Below, piece by piece: positions 12,677-25,400 of a stretch of DNA of 64,000 bases (the first letter of the stretch is position 1; each line of letters opens with the position of its first letter). The translations under genes were made by a program, and so were the position numbers. This stretch comes from Luscinia megarhynchos. Lineage: Eukaryota > Chordata > Aves > Passeriformes > Turdidae. Where the stretch lies: NCBI GenBank assembly GCA_034336665.1, contig JAPFBE010000003.1:57641352-57705351 (forward strand), written 5' to 3'. The notes beneath the pieces were generated by a model, which saw only the letters and a program-made list of their open reading frames with translations, did not search any database and was not told the origin of the DNA.

Positions 12677-15029
12677 ACATTCTCAAAGGTAAAAGGGCTG
12701 TGATATTCTTGTCTCACTAACATGCAGGAGGTATTAGCTGCTGCCTGGCTGAAAATTGCCTCTGAAAGTGAAGAGTTTTACTGTGTTTCATATTGCATCA
12801 CAAATTTTTCACCATGTCATTGCAAAGCCATAAATCTGCTCAAGTTCATTCAAAAGGCCCATGAACTCTGGCAAACCTTTTGATAAATATCTGAGTTTTA
12901 AGGCAAATTTTATATTATACCATCAGCACTACCAACAGTTTTAATACACCTCAGTATGTTGAGTCTGTATGTGGCAGCATTTGCAATACAGGCAACTGAA
13001 CAAATCACTGCAGACATTCATTCAGGTCTGTGAGCCATTCTTATTAATGCAATAATTTTGTCCTCGTTATTGGAATTATTTGGTACTATTATCACCAAAA
13101 TGTAAGTTTCTTCTGTTTTTCATTTTCATGCATTCATCAGTTCTAGTCACACGAAGGCCGTATTTTTTTCTTTCCATTCTTTTTCTCAACCTTTATTGCC
13201 CTTAAAAATGTTGGAGATTTTCTTTCAGAAAAAAAGTGATATAGACTGGCTCACCTCCATCTCCAGTCCTGATATCTATGTTAAAAACTCTAATCAATTA
13301 TTGGTTTTGCATCTAGTTTTTGATGCACAATGCTGCACACAGCTCTTACCTGTCTTGTCAGAATTGAAGTCATTCTTCTAACCTCTTCTGCCCTGCATGC
13401 CCACATCCAGTGCAAGTGCAACACAATTAATACTTGTTAAAGTAAATATACTGGAAGAGAAAGACAAGAAGGAAACCCAGTTATCAGTTTAGCACTGTCC
13501 CATGTTGTTTTCTATGGTAAATTGCATGCCAGCTGTGTGAACAGAGGTGATTATGAGAGAAAGGGCCAGCCCACAGAGCTCCCAGATTCTAATTTCAGCC
13601 ACCAGTTGGTTTTTAATATGCATTGTGTCCCAACACTAAACTGTCTGAGTGAAAGGAGCAAAATGCTGTTCCCCCACATGGAAGGAACAACCACATGTAA
13701 GCAATAAAATCAGTTTACCCTCAAAGTAGAGTTCATAGCCACTTCTGTTGTCAAAACAGTGCTGAAATCCTGCAAAAATCAACACCTCTGACTGAGAAGT
13801 TCATATGTTTCATAAGGAGTATTCTCAATCTCACTAAAACATCCATAAAATTCCTTAGATTGTCTTTTAGCAGCGGGGCTGGGAGTGATTAAAGAGGAAC
13901 AATAACATTAGTCTAAGATTAATTTTTCTATTTATAATACTTTATTTTAGGAATACTTTCTGTACAGCTTAGACTTAGCATGCTTACCAGGTTACCTGTA
14001 TCTTTTAAGCTTTGTTCTGAATTTCTCAAGCACACCTCTGTTGAGAACAAGGCATCTCACCCAGGAGATAACACTGTGTGCTCTACAGAAGACAAATGGG
14101 GAACACAATTATGCCCTGCACCCATAATCACTGACAGTGCTTCTCTGCTAGCCCCCTCATCTGCTCAGCTCTCAAAGCTTCTTCCCAGGACAAGGGAAGC
14201 CCTGGGATAGCCATCACACCAGGGTCAGATCCTGGGAGACAGCATGGATGATATTGTACCAGACGTGGTTCCCTCCATCTCTGTTCCCCTGGAAGTGACA
14301 GTCCCCATAATATAAGAACAGCCATCAACAAAAGATTTGAGTTTCCCAGTTTTCTCTCACTGATTTGTTGGCCCCTGAGGTACTGAGCTTTGAAATGCAG
14401 TCTGTAAATTAAGTGTAACTAAACCAAAAGCAACTCTAACTAAAATAGCTCAGCAGGCTTTGCACTGTCAGGTATAATGTGCAGTACAGTGAAACCCTAG
14501 GTATGCAGCAAGTACCTATTTCATGCTATAATAAAACAGCACTCTGCTGGGTGACAACACAGTCTTCTCATCATTTGAGTGCTTTTCAACTGAAAAAAGC
14601 CCAAACAAACTCACACAACATAGCTACTTTTTCCTAAGGACGTCACTTGGGCTACAGTTATGCCAAAAACTGAGTGCCATGCCATGCAGAGAGTCTGCTT
14701 GGAAGAGATTGAATTTCATCAGTGAGGGGATGAGCCAGGCCATGCTGACCCTCTTCCACTTAGCAGCAAGAAGGCAGCTGGGGGATTTCACTGCCTGCTA
14801 CCACAGCTGATTACAGCAGATGATCTGATTCATAAATTCATCATCTTCTGTTTTTAAACCTCTGGACAAGGACAGAAGGGAGTTTTGATGTCACTGGTCC
14901 ACTTGGCAAACACTTGGAAGGATGTTCTGAAAAATCATTACTCTGATCAAAACACACTCATCTAGCTTAGAGCTCAGTTATTCCTAGCTAATTTACATAC
15001 ACTTGTACTTAGGCCAAAATTATTTTTTA
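12677..15029. other. Non-coding stretch, nothing recognised
   Basis: Short open frames such as 13522-13707 and 13980-14210 lack recognisable motifs, and the latter has an antisense partner at 14128-14331. No repeat family is identified. Confidence 0.55.
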
Positions 15030-15300
15030 GGTGAAGTAGCTCTTCTTTTTTCCCCTGCTGCTTACTCCTGTTTGATGCATTTGTCTGAACTGGAGAAATT
15101 TTAAAATTTCTCTTACAGGTGATGAGTGCTTTGTCTCTTTGGTCATCTTAACAGCTCTTCTCCAAACCCGTTCTAATTTCTATTTATCACCACTTTAAAA
15201 AATGGTTATTTAATGCAAAACATGTTCTAAAGTCTTCCATCTGCTGCAATTACATTAATGGCACAGCAGAAGCTTGCTTTCCAGCTCTTACAGTGAGCAT
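15030..15300 (-). mobile_element. Ancient CR1-clade LINE fragment, minus strand
   Basis: The clearest part is 15140-15190: GGTCATCTTAACAGCTCTTC then TCCAAACCCGTTCTAATTTC. This is the + strand image of the CR1 reverse-transcriptase C-terminal region, where old amniote copies read roughly 'atcatcctagtagcccttctctgcacctgttctaattt'. The flanks out to about 15030 and 15300 are assigned only by weak continuing similarity. The coding frame is fully decayed. Confidence 0.6.
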
Positions 15301-15559
15301 CCTTCCTTTATTGGTCTGTACAGTAAGAAATCAGACACGACAGATGCCTCTAAAATCTGGAATTCTAGGCTTGCAGTTTTGTACCTTAAAAACATTGTTT
15401 ATTTTAGACATGGGAAGCTGTATTGAGCACCATTCCTTTCATTTTCTTTGGGGGTTCAATTTAGCAGCTTCAGTATAGGTGGCATAGAGTCCAGGTCCAT
15501 GCAACTGTCATGACAGTCTCCTCTAATTTCTGTGTTGAATATGCCATTTCTTTGCAGCA

Positions 15560-15850
15560 TGTAGGAACTCATGGGGTCCCACACTGGACCAGTCTCTTCC
15601 TGGGGGGATGCATCCCATGGAAAGGACCCACAATGGGGCAGTTTATTAATAACTGCAACCTACGGGAAGGACTTGCATTGGAGATGTTCATGTGGGACTG
15701 TTTCCCACGGGAGGGAACCCACACTGGAGCAGAGGAACAGTGTAGGGAGTTGTTCTCCTTACAGGAGGAGGAAGGAGCAGCAGAGACAATGTGCAGTGAA
15801 GTGACCATAGCACCCTTTCCCCATCCCCCCATAGTGCTTTTCATACTCCA
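15560..15850 (+). mobile_element. Avian dispersed repeat with internal 45-49 bp periodicity (probably LTR-derived)
   Basis: Four degenerate copies of a unit built around CCCACACTGGAGCAG start near 15578, 15627, 15672 and 15718, giving spacings of about 49, 45 and 46 bp. They alternate with CCCATGGAAAGGACC-like words. They are followed by GAGGAGGAAGGAGCAGCAGA and a CCATAGCACCC...CCATCCCCC tail. I recall this order of words from a repeat family common in songbird genomes and believe it belongs to LTR-type elements, but I cannot name it. The open frames across it (15510-15902 and two overlapping ones) follow from its G+C-rich repetitive make-up and are not evidence of a host gene. Confidence 0.7.
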
Positions 15851-18800
15851 GGTCTTGGAAGAGGATGCTCAAAATAAGATATTATGCAAATACATAATGT
15901 AATAACTACACGTTTATATTTAAATACCTCAGTCATTATATGATGTCATAGCTGGACATCTGAGGGGCAATTTCTCTCACCTCACCTTGACACCTACAAT
16001 AATGACAATATTTACATATTATCTAGACTCTCTTTAGATGAAAAGAGTGAGGTAGGTGTTTCATGATTCATCTGGCATACTGAAGTTGTCTAGCTTGAGT
16101 TGACAGGTGTCACACAACAGAAGTGTCTATCTCTCTATCTCCTTTGCCAGTTTCAAAGCAATTCTAAATGGCTAACTGATTTGGATGTCTGCAACTCAAT
16201 GCAGGAGAAATTAACCTCTCCCTAATTCTACTTGGTATACAGTAGCATAACATGCAATTCTGTTTGTGTGTTATGAAATAATAAAAAGAATCAAAAAGAA
16301 AAGCATATTTCTGATGATAATTTTAATTTCAAACTGAAATGTCGTAAAATATTATAATTTTCTTTATAAATGGCTTTGGGGAAAACTAAATTTTAAAATC
16401 CAGGCTCGGAGAAAAATTGAAAATCTGGACATCTCCTGTGAAGTAGAAATTCTCAGTTTGAACAGCCTTTTTCACTTAACACACAAGTATTTGCATAGAT
16501 TATACTAGGGAGTGATAGAAATAATTGTTCCGGTTCCTTAAAATCAATCAGTTGATGATGTCTAGGTACAAAAAAAGAGCCTTTATGTGTGGTTTGGAAT
16601 AAAAGAGACCATGTAATTTTGTATTTTACACTTAAAGACACTCAGCTGAGAATGCCATGCACACATTTCCATCCATAATTTAATTTTGCATGTAATTTCA
16701 TGCACACTGTGAATCCATCTCAAGCCTACTGTGTCTACAGAAATCTCATATTTTGTAAGCAAATATCACTTAGGCTGCACACCTCAAGTTATTGTTAGGA
16801 TAACCAATCAAAAGAATGCAGCCCAAAGACACATGTACTAATTTGATAAATTACTTCTACAGATGTATTTATCCCTTGACTAATGAAGATTTTAAACCCC
16901 TAAATAAGTGAACAAAGGAGCAATGTTCCCAGAAGCATTTGCCTAAAGTAATTTGAGGTTATTTAGCAACCAGCACAATGCACAAAGTCACTGTAAATTC
17001 AAGATTGCATGCTGCATTCTGTTCAGACTTTACAGACTGGCAGAGATCTGAAAGAGCAGTTCATCCCCTGCTTCAGTGATTTCTTACGAGGTAGTTTGCC
17101 ATAGAGCTTGCTTGATTTCTTTTAAAAAGGTTTTAAACCAGCAAAAAGTAAACCTAGCAGGTGACATAGAAAAAAAACCACTGTGCTGTATCTTCCTTTT
17201 CCTTCCATTTATTTTCACTTACAACTCTAACACAAGGCTCAGATTTTTTAGTAGATTGGCTTTGTAAAATATCACCTGCCTTGAGACTCCAGCACAAGGT
17301 TACTCTGCTTCCAGCTCCCCCTCTCTGCTTGGATGGAGTCTAGAAGTGCTTAGAAGAGAGCTGCTGGTTAACCTGTGCAGATCCATTGGAGTGGCCAGAT
17401 TCTACCAGAGCCATCACACCTGCCCTTATGCCCAATATCATATGCAGCCTTGGACTCCACGTGGAAACTGAGCTGCTGGATGAATGTTCACTGCAGCGTC
17501 CCAGCAAGCCTGATGAGCCCAGCCTAAACTTCTGCTGCACGAGCACGTGCCTTGCAGCCACCACATGTTTCTGAAGGTGAGTGGAAATTCACCACCACTT
17601 TTTGAAGACAAAGCAAGTCATTGGAAGTCCTGGGAGCAGGAGGCAGAAAAGACAGTTTGCAGTTTCTGGTAGTTAAGAGTGAGGTGGCTTCACCTTAGAC
17701 ATGACCCCACTTCACAGACTAACCATCAGCTTCATTGCACTTGGGAGGAGATTTGAAATGTTCAGAGAACCAGAACTAGATAAATATTATGGGGTTTTTT
17801 TGTTTGTTTTCTTAATGAGACATGCTTAGGGAAACTATTTAGATGGACTAATTATAAACTAAATACTATTTCACTGCAATATTTTTGGAGTAAGGGAGGA
17901 AGTTGTGATGCAATCTGAAGTTATTATCAAGTATAATTGTAAAATTAAGAAGACTACAGAGAATCTATCAGTCGTGAAGATTGGAAGCTACAGTGTTGCA
18001 TCACTTGAGCAAAATAGCCTCTTCTAACATCCCCACATAGAGAACTGTTAAAAGGACTGACCTTTAGCTGAGAGGAAATGGAAAAGACCTGTAGATTATA
18101 AGATTGAAAAGCATGCATGAAGAAATCTGTTAAAAAAAAAGTAAGAAAAGGATATTCTTCGAAACTTATTTAGTGAATAGCAACTAAAAATAGAATTTAT
18201 TTAAACAAAACATAATACAAGTATTTTATTTTTAAATAAAAGTAGACTTGTGACATGATAATTTGAAAACTGTTATGTGTGTGAATTTCCTGAGAAGCCA
18301 ATTAAAACTCTCCTCACAGGTATAAAAAGATTATGTGCTCAAAGTTGGCAAACACACCCTTCCTTCAGCAATCAAAAATCATTTCCAGGTTCACAGTTTT
18401 ACAGATTTATTTTAAAAGGCTCACAGTCCAGTGTAAAAAAAAGTGTGAAAATAGGTAATTGTCTTTTTTTCCTCTTCCCCATATATATATGAAATCTATT
18501 CAGTAGGGTGCAAAATTCAACTAAAAATAGCTAAATATATTTGTAAATAAAAGTAAAGCTTCAAGATTGTTAATTGCACATTTTAAATACACAAAATTCT
18601 TTTGCATGGCAGGTATGTTTCATTGGGCAGATGCTGCCAATTCATATGCAGAATTACTGCTTCCAGTGAACTAAACTTGCCAAACAGACCTGATCTCTTG
18701 TTTAGATATCTATAGCATTTTCAGGGAAGAAAATATTTCTTCATCTTTTGGGATGGAAAGATCACCCTCAACTTTAGAAAACCAGGATGTACAAGTTTGG

Positions 18801-18983
18801 GGATTGCATCTCAGGCTTTGGCATTGGAGCTCAGACTCTGGTGCTCTGAAGCCCTAAAGCAGCAAAGTAACTGTACATTTAACATGCAACATTTTAATAA
18901 ACAAAAGGAAACAAAGAAAAAAAGTGCTGCTCTGGTAAAAATAGGAATTCGTGGTCCAAAGATGGCTGCCCAGAGAAAAACTG
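15851..18983. other. Non-coding stretch with no recognised gene
   Basis: Mostly AT-rich. A less AT-rich block at about 17280-17580 ends in a good 5' splice-donor-like sequence (TGAAG|GTGAGTGG near 17576) and contains a 62-codon frame at 17386-17574. No acceptor or protein family supports it as an exon. Confidence 0.5.
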
Positions 18984-19118
18984 TGGATGTTCCCATCCCT
19001 GGAAGTGTCCCAAGCAACCTGATCTAGTGGGTGGCATCTTCTGGGCAGGGGATTGGAACTAGATGATCTTTAAGGTTCTTTCCAACACAAGCTTTTGTAT
19101 GATTCTCTGATTCTATGA
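18984..19118 (+). mobile_element. CR1 LINE, 3'-terminal fragment
   Basis: The order CCCATCCCTGGAAGTGTCCC, GGGCAGGGGATTGGAACTAG, ATGATCTTTAAGGTTC, TTTCCAACACAAG and terminal GATTCTCTGATTCTATGA is the canonical 3' end of an avian CR1. This includes the last codons of ORF2, the short 3' UTR and the octamer-type terminus. Divergence is modest. The 76-codon frame at 18797-19027 ends inside this fragment (its VPIPGSVPSN stretch is CR1-derived) and is not a separate gene. Confidence 0.95.
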
Positions 19119-22116
19119 AGGAACAAGCTGAGATAATTAAAAATTCTGTCCATAGGCTAAGACTTCTTCAGCACCTTGTTCTGGTGGGAGGGTGGCATCA
19201 CTCCTTGACCCTCCTGCCTGTGAAATGCTTTCCCTATGAAGAAAATGTTGTGACAGAGGGACCTGGCATAGCGCCAGGTCATGTGTGGCTGTAGGATAAC
19301 TTCACTTTTACTGACTAGCTCACTGTTCTTTGGGTGCTTTGAGAGCCAGCACCCCTGAAGTACCCCATTCCTTCATCAGCTCTGGAGAGAGGCAGGAAGC
19401 TTTGAAGGCACAGTAAGTCAAGATGTAGTTTTTCTTCTAGAGGTTTTTAAAGGCCCTTTCTTCATCAGAAATACTTCTCCAGATGTCTAAAAATTTTTAC
19501 AAAAGCTCAAAGTCAATGTTAAATGAGCTGGTTTTCCCTCTGGCCTCGTCTCAACACCCCTCATTAGCAACAGACACAAAAGTATGGATAATATCTACTG
19601 TATGTATGTGTTGGAGATATTGTCTGCTTAAAATCAAGAGAAGACCTTGAGAGCTGAAGAAAAGCTATAGAAAAAATATACATAAATAATGTATCAGAGA
19701 AAGTGGGGATTTAATATGTAGAAAAAGTCCTAGATAATAAATTTGACTTTTAAACAGGAACAAAAAATGTCACTCTTACTTGAGCTGGATTTTAATGCAA
19801 TCTTCAAGGTGTAAGAAGTGTGGAAAATCAATAGCAAATCCCAGTGTCCTTATGCTGAGATATTCAAAATGTTAGCTCTAATGGGAGTCATATAAAAGCA
19901 GCCATAAACCAGTGCTGATCAGTTCACACATGTGCTGTAAAGAGATACAGTTCAGAATTTAAATACCTCATATATCTTTTGTAAAAACCTTCCCCCCCCT
20001 ACAATAATAAGTTTAAAAAACATTGCAGTCTTTCTCAAAACTGAGGCCACAGATGTGGAGATAGATAATTTCTGAGAAATTATTTTCTCTTCTTGGGTAA
20101 TTATCACTAATGAAAGAAAAAAAAATTCTAAATCCTAATAAATCAGAGGCAGAATTGACTGACCATGCATCCAAATTGCTGCATTATTCACACTGGAATT
20201 ACTCCAAAGATTAGCTACAAATTGAATTTATGGTTTCATTTTTCATAACTACTGTGTTGTGACAGATGAGAGGAATCTCTGAGAAAAATGACAGTGATGG
20301 ACCCAATTTCTTAGTGCTCTATCTCCCAGACAGAACTAAACTATCTCTGTTTACTGTTGGGTTTTGTACAATCTATTTTGGCAAGCATAAAAAGCTTTTA
20401 TGAAATACAATATATCCTATTTTATATATCAGTCAGTAAGAAAATCAGAAAAAACTTCAGCATTTCATTTCAAAAAGGAGGCCAATCAAATTAAAGTGAA
20501 GTTTCACAGACACTGTACAGACAAAAATACCACTTTATAACTATTTAAAAGCTTGCACTCTATCATCACTGTGCATTTGACTCTCTTCCAAGGGATCCTC
20601 AATGTCTGTGTAATACATAGAATGTGGAAAAAAAATTTACATACCAGTGTATCATGAAGTGGCCACATCTCACCAGGGTTTGGGATCTTTTTGTGGGGGG
20701 GGGTTGTTTTGTGCTTTTCTTCTACTGTACCTAAAAGAAATGGAGCTGGACTGTCCAGGGTATTGTAGCAATATACTCTATAAATAATAATTACAACAAT
20801 AATCTCCAAGTTCAACAAAGCTTCTGGCTAGCACATAAAAACTGAAATACTAGATATTAGAGACAAATGTCTTGCTCTGAAATGGCTCTTATGTATAACT
20901 TTGTATCAAATAGGAAAAAATAAAAACATGGGGTTTTTCAGGTTTTCTAAAACTGGGTTTGTATAGTCCAGGCCTCTTGGGCTAGAAATAATTGAAAGCA
21001 AGTCTGAGATTACACTTAGGTCACAAACACAGTTGATGCCTGAAGCTTTTCAGAGACAAAAAATATGGGAACATTTATAATGTAAGCTAGATAAAGTCAA
21101 CACTAGTGCCACAGAAAACTGCAATTTAGGTATTTCCAGCACACTAACTGAGAACCTGAATTTTCTTTCATATTAGAAAAATATGGTTTAATAACTGCAC
21201 TAACAATGAAAGGCCAGAATCTTTCACACTTATTCCTATCAACACTCAACATCCTTTCATCCCCAAGCAATATCACTGTCTTTGGTACAATCTCCTAAGT
21301 TTGAAAAACAAGAGAATCTATCCCACAGCACCCACTGTTTATGGTGCAGGGTATGTTTTTGGTGTGTTTAAGTTTTCTTTTGCAGTACAGAGACTCATCT
21401 AATGACTCCATGATGAGTACAGGACTTCCAGCAGATCCACTAGTTCTCAGAATTTCCAGCTCTTCTCCCATAATTCAACTAGTAACATCACCAATAACAG
21501 TGACATTAATAATAATTTGATAGACGTTTTTATTATTCAGTTCTTCAACTGCATTTGTATTTGACCATTTTAAAAATACCAGAAGACAGGGATAGAAAAT
21601 ATTTTGCTCAGTGTAATTCTGCCAGATAGAACCCACATCTCCAAAGTCTCAGTCCACCACTATTCACCAGGGTCCCCTAAAAGCAGATGTGAGTATTTTA
21701 TCCAGAAATTCATCCTAAACCATGGGGGTGATGGACAAAGTCACGTGCTTCAAAATGTTGGTTTCTTGACTGTTGAAACAATTGCATCTGTTGAAGTCTG
21801 CCATGGCTTGCTTTGTACCATGCAGTCCTATTTCTTCATAAGATAGGACAGAAACCTGGCAGGGGAAGGCAGAAGATAGTGCCTGCTCAGGGTGTAAACA
21901 CTCCACGGTGGGCACCCTGGTCCAGGAGCAGGGTAATTCTCCCTACCCCTGAGTACCCCGAAAAGTTCTTTATCAGCTCCAGATACATTAAAAAAAATCC
22001 ATTTTCTGTCCTAATATCATGATAAAAACAATGGCATAAATATGCAGCAGGATAGATCAAGGAAGAAAAATTACCTGCCTTTGATGATAATTATATATAA
22101 CTGTCAAAAAACTGTG
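19119..22116. other. Non-coding stretch with no recognised gene
   Basis: No dispersed repeat or gene is recognised. A G9 homopolymer occurs near 20694-20703 and a C7 run near 19992. A GC-rich hairpin at 19260-19280 is listed separately. Confidence 0.5.
19260..19280. repeat. Perfect 8-bp GC-rich hairpin
   Basis: GACCTGGC, loop ATAGC, then GCCAGGTC. It lies about 140 bp downstream of a CR1 3' end. No RNA gene context is recognised. Confidence 0.6.
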
Positions 22117-22412
22117 CAGTTTCAAAGCACTGCACAAAAAGTTAAACTAATGAATCAACACAACACCATCCTAGTTATTACAAAGCAAATTAGGTGATGT
22201 TAACCTTGTTTTACATAAGAAAAATAGAGTAGGAAGTACCTTATGTTTTAAACTTGGCATAATTGGAGCAGCAGCACATTTATGATTGCACACACATGCT
22301 TTCTCTATGGAAAAAGAGTCCTAAATTGTTTATTCAAGGTCACAAAGAAATGTTAGGGCAAAACAAAGAATAGACCAGTGCTCCACCTAATTTTTAGGCC
22401 TGTGCTTTAAAT
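22117..22412 (-). mobile_element. MIR-like core-SINE remnant, minus strand
   Basis: Several blocks occur in the order expected for the reverse complement of a MIR-type core-SINE: CAAAGCACTGCAC (core 'aagcgctttacat'), GTTAAACTAATGAATC, ATCCTAGTTATTAC, CTTGTTTTACATAAGAAAA ('attttacagatgaggaaa') and TTCAAGGTCACAAAG ('ccaaggtcacacag'). A GAATAGACCAGTGCTCCACC segment and TGTGCTTTAA close the series. About 80 bp of extra, unmatched sequence (roughly 22235-22320) separates the 'maggaaa' and 'aaggtcac' blocks. Collinearity is good, but each block is highly diverged, which fits an element predating the divergence of birds. Confidence 0.65.
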
Positions 22413-25400
22413 GAAAGGCTCTCCTCAATATGCACACAAGAAATTGCTAGTCTTATTCTTTTAAGTTTTTCACTTTGGCAGATACACAATCTATATGCAA
22501 ATAGTTATGCACTTATTTTTCTGTAACTGCATAAGCAATGATTTGAACTGGCTGCATTAGGGAGCAGCATGAATTTGGCAATGGAAATTATAGATGTGAA
22601 CATTTTCATGTCCACTCTGTCACAGCCTTAAGACCCTCGTTTGACACAATGCAACCAATGGATGCTGAATCCCAGTCAAACAGGGTATGAGATGGACTGT
22701 CTCTTACTTTTCAATTTGCTTTCATAATAAAGCATTTCTCATGGAAGAAACATGATCAATTTGAAGCAGGCATAACATTAGGTACTTCTAACAAGTATCT
22801 TATTTGACCTGACTGCTCTTTGGTTTGAGCTTTGAAAATGTGGTTGTGTTTAAACTAAACTCTTTTATGGGAGCATAGTTTGCAAAGAAACACATAGGAA
22901 AACTTACAGTATTTTCTAAACTTCTCAGTTAATTTCTAGTGTAGCTAAAAAATTGGTAACTTCTTTAACAGCTCTATTCAGACATTTACTTTGCATTCAT
23001 CTATTTTTTCTAATATTGAATATTAAACTGTTAATAAAGTAAGCCATGTTACATCATTATATGACTGTACACAGTACATTGTCTGCTGTGATGTTTCCCT
23101 ATGCTTACTAACAGTATTATTTTCTAATATTATTTGAAGCTACAAACCTTCACATCCAACAAAAAAGTATGTAATGCTCAGCAGTTTAGAAGAATACCTG
23201 CTTTTGTCATGGTTTTATGAGACATGTGCAAATTTAAGCCTTTTTATTTAGTTTAGAGGTGAATATTATATGAAAGTCTCAATAAGACTGGAATACCTTT
23301 CTCCTGTTCTCTAGCCATCTCCCTCTCAAAGTGCTCCTAAGAGTGTTCTTTCTCACTTTACGAGTTCTTACAAAGAGTGAGAGCATCTGTGGTACACGAT
23401 GCTGAGGATGATACACATTTACAGATCTGCATCACCCCAGCCCTGAGCATTATGCTAGAACACAATATCCTTTGTTAGGAGAGAAAAAGATAAAAATAGA
23501 ATTATTTAAATGGAAAAGTAAGCATTGAATGGTAGTCTCATTACAAGCAGGAGAAGGAAAATAGACACAAGTAACTTAACCACTGCATTTACAGTGTCTA
23601 GACACCACAGCATTTCAAATGTCTAATTTAGAATTATGCTCAGTTAGAGGCAGACTTCTCTCATGGCTCTCTATTACTTGAGCTGTGTTCCCAATGGTTT
23701 TTGCTGTTTGTAGCATTAGACTTCTGTTTTGTTCTGTTTGTGAGTTAGTGTTTTTTTCTGTATTCCTGCTCACAACAATAAACACAAAAATATCATTACA
23801 GTGGTTCCCAATGTGACAACACTTGGAACTATCAGTTAAAAATGTAACAAAATCTTAGATTAAAACTTGTACCATCCAATTTTTGAAACTTAGAGGTTCT
23901 GCACAATTCAGATAAATCACACAGATATCTCAAGTCTCTGTGTGTGACAAAAATCAATACTAATTGCAAAGCTTTTTCGAAAAATTCATTACTCAACCAA
24001 GATGCTCAAATGGTTTCATAAACAAGAAGATTTCACCCTGCAAAAATATGGTCACTGAAACTGACCTAATTCTGAAGGTCCCATGCTGGCCTAATTCTGA
24101 AGGTCCCATGCCTTCCTTAGAGCAGAGTAGTTTGCTGTAAACATTGACACTGAGTCTGGATCATGCAGATTAATCACTGTAGTTCTGGAGTTCCCCAAGT
24201 TAAACCTCCACTATCAGTTAAAGTAGGAGTTGCCACAATAACAGGATTATTTCCATTGGTTTCAATCTCTAATTTTGAGGTCATTTGCTCTTTCAGACCA
24301 TTTTTCATTTCCTCTTCCTTTAGCTTCAGAGTTATACATGACCAAAAAAAAATCCATCTCTATCTGAAAGTTCTCAAAATTCTTTACTATATCTCTGGAT
24401 AAGTCCCTGTGTGGAACAAAAACAATATATGAAGCCTTGAGTGAGCCATCTTTTTTGGAGGAAATTCACTGTGAGAACAATGTTCTGGGACAATTCTCAC
24501 AAGAATAAAAGTTACTGACTTTTTATGTGATTCTCATTTTCGCATATCCTGTCTTGCTTCAATATATCACAGCATGGAACTCCACTGTGTAAAAAATACT
24601 TTTCTAGTCAGTGTACACACAGTCATTCATTAATTAGGAGCTCAGGATCTTCTTTGCCCCAACAGAATACAATTTAAAAATTTTGTACTATGGAAATGTG
24701 CTAATGAGAACTATAAAGCAGCAAATACTGTGATACTCACTGTGCTTTCAATTTTCTTTCATTTATTGTGAACTAAAAAGATATTTTAGTCAATAAGAAC
24801 CTGGTTTTAATTTTATTAGGCCAAGGAGAGATTGGAGATTTACTTCAGTGACACCAGACATAGTCAAATATGAAAAAAGCAAAATTAACAAATTGAACAT
24901 TATTGATGGGAATTCACCAGTAGAGAATTAAATACAGTGCATTTTATGCATAAATATGCATTTTAAATGCATTATAACAGGTAATTAATAGACTACTTAT
25001 GTATGGACCAATTTTTATTTTTGCAAGGATAACCAACCTCCTAATCTCACCATTTCATAAAGTTTTGTTCTTTTTCATCTAAGACAAACTGGGAAAATGC
25101 AGTCCTTTTCTATTAGGATACCACATGCTCTGTTATAGTTGTCCTATAATTGAAGCTGAAGTTGAGTGAGGGCAGCACTCTTAGGTTTTCTTGCACAGTG
25201 TTATTCATGGATCAATTAAAGTTAGCAGCAGAATATTTGTCAAAAATATATCCAGACTAGTAGAGATTATGTGTGGGGTAGAAGAAAAAAAAAAGAAAAA
25301 AGGCAGTTCTCAATTTTTTAGGGAATTAATAATCAATTTTTATACATTCAGTTAAATTAGGAAACTGATTTTTTCCAATATGTGTAGAAGTCATTTTGAC

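Noticed and set aside
17280..17580. Possible exon ending TGAAG|GTGAGTGG
   Set aside because: The donor is good, but the only frame ends in a stop just before it and no convincing acceptor or family was found.
18797..19027. 76-codon frame ending in a VPIPGSVPSN stretch
   Set aside because: Its C-terminal part is CR1 LINE 3' sequence, and the rest has no recognisable motif.
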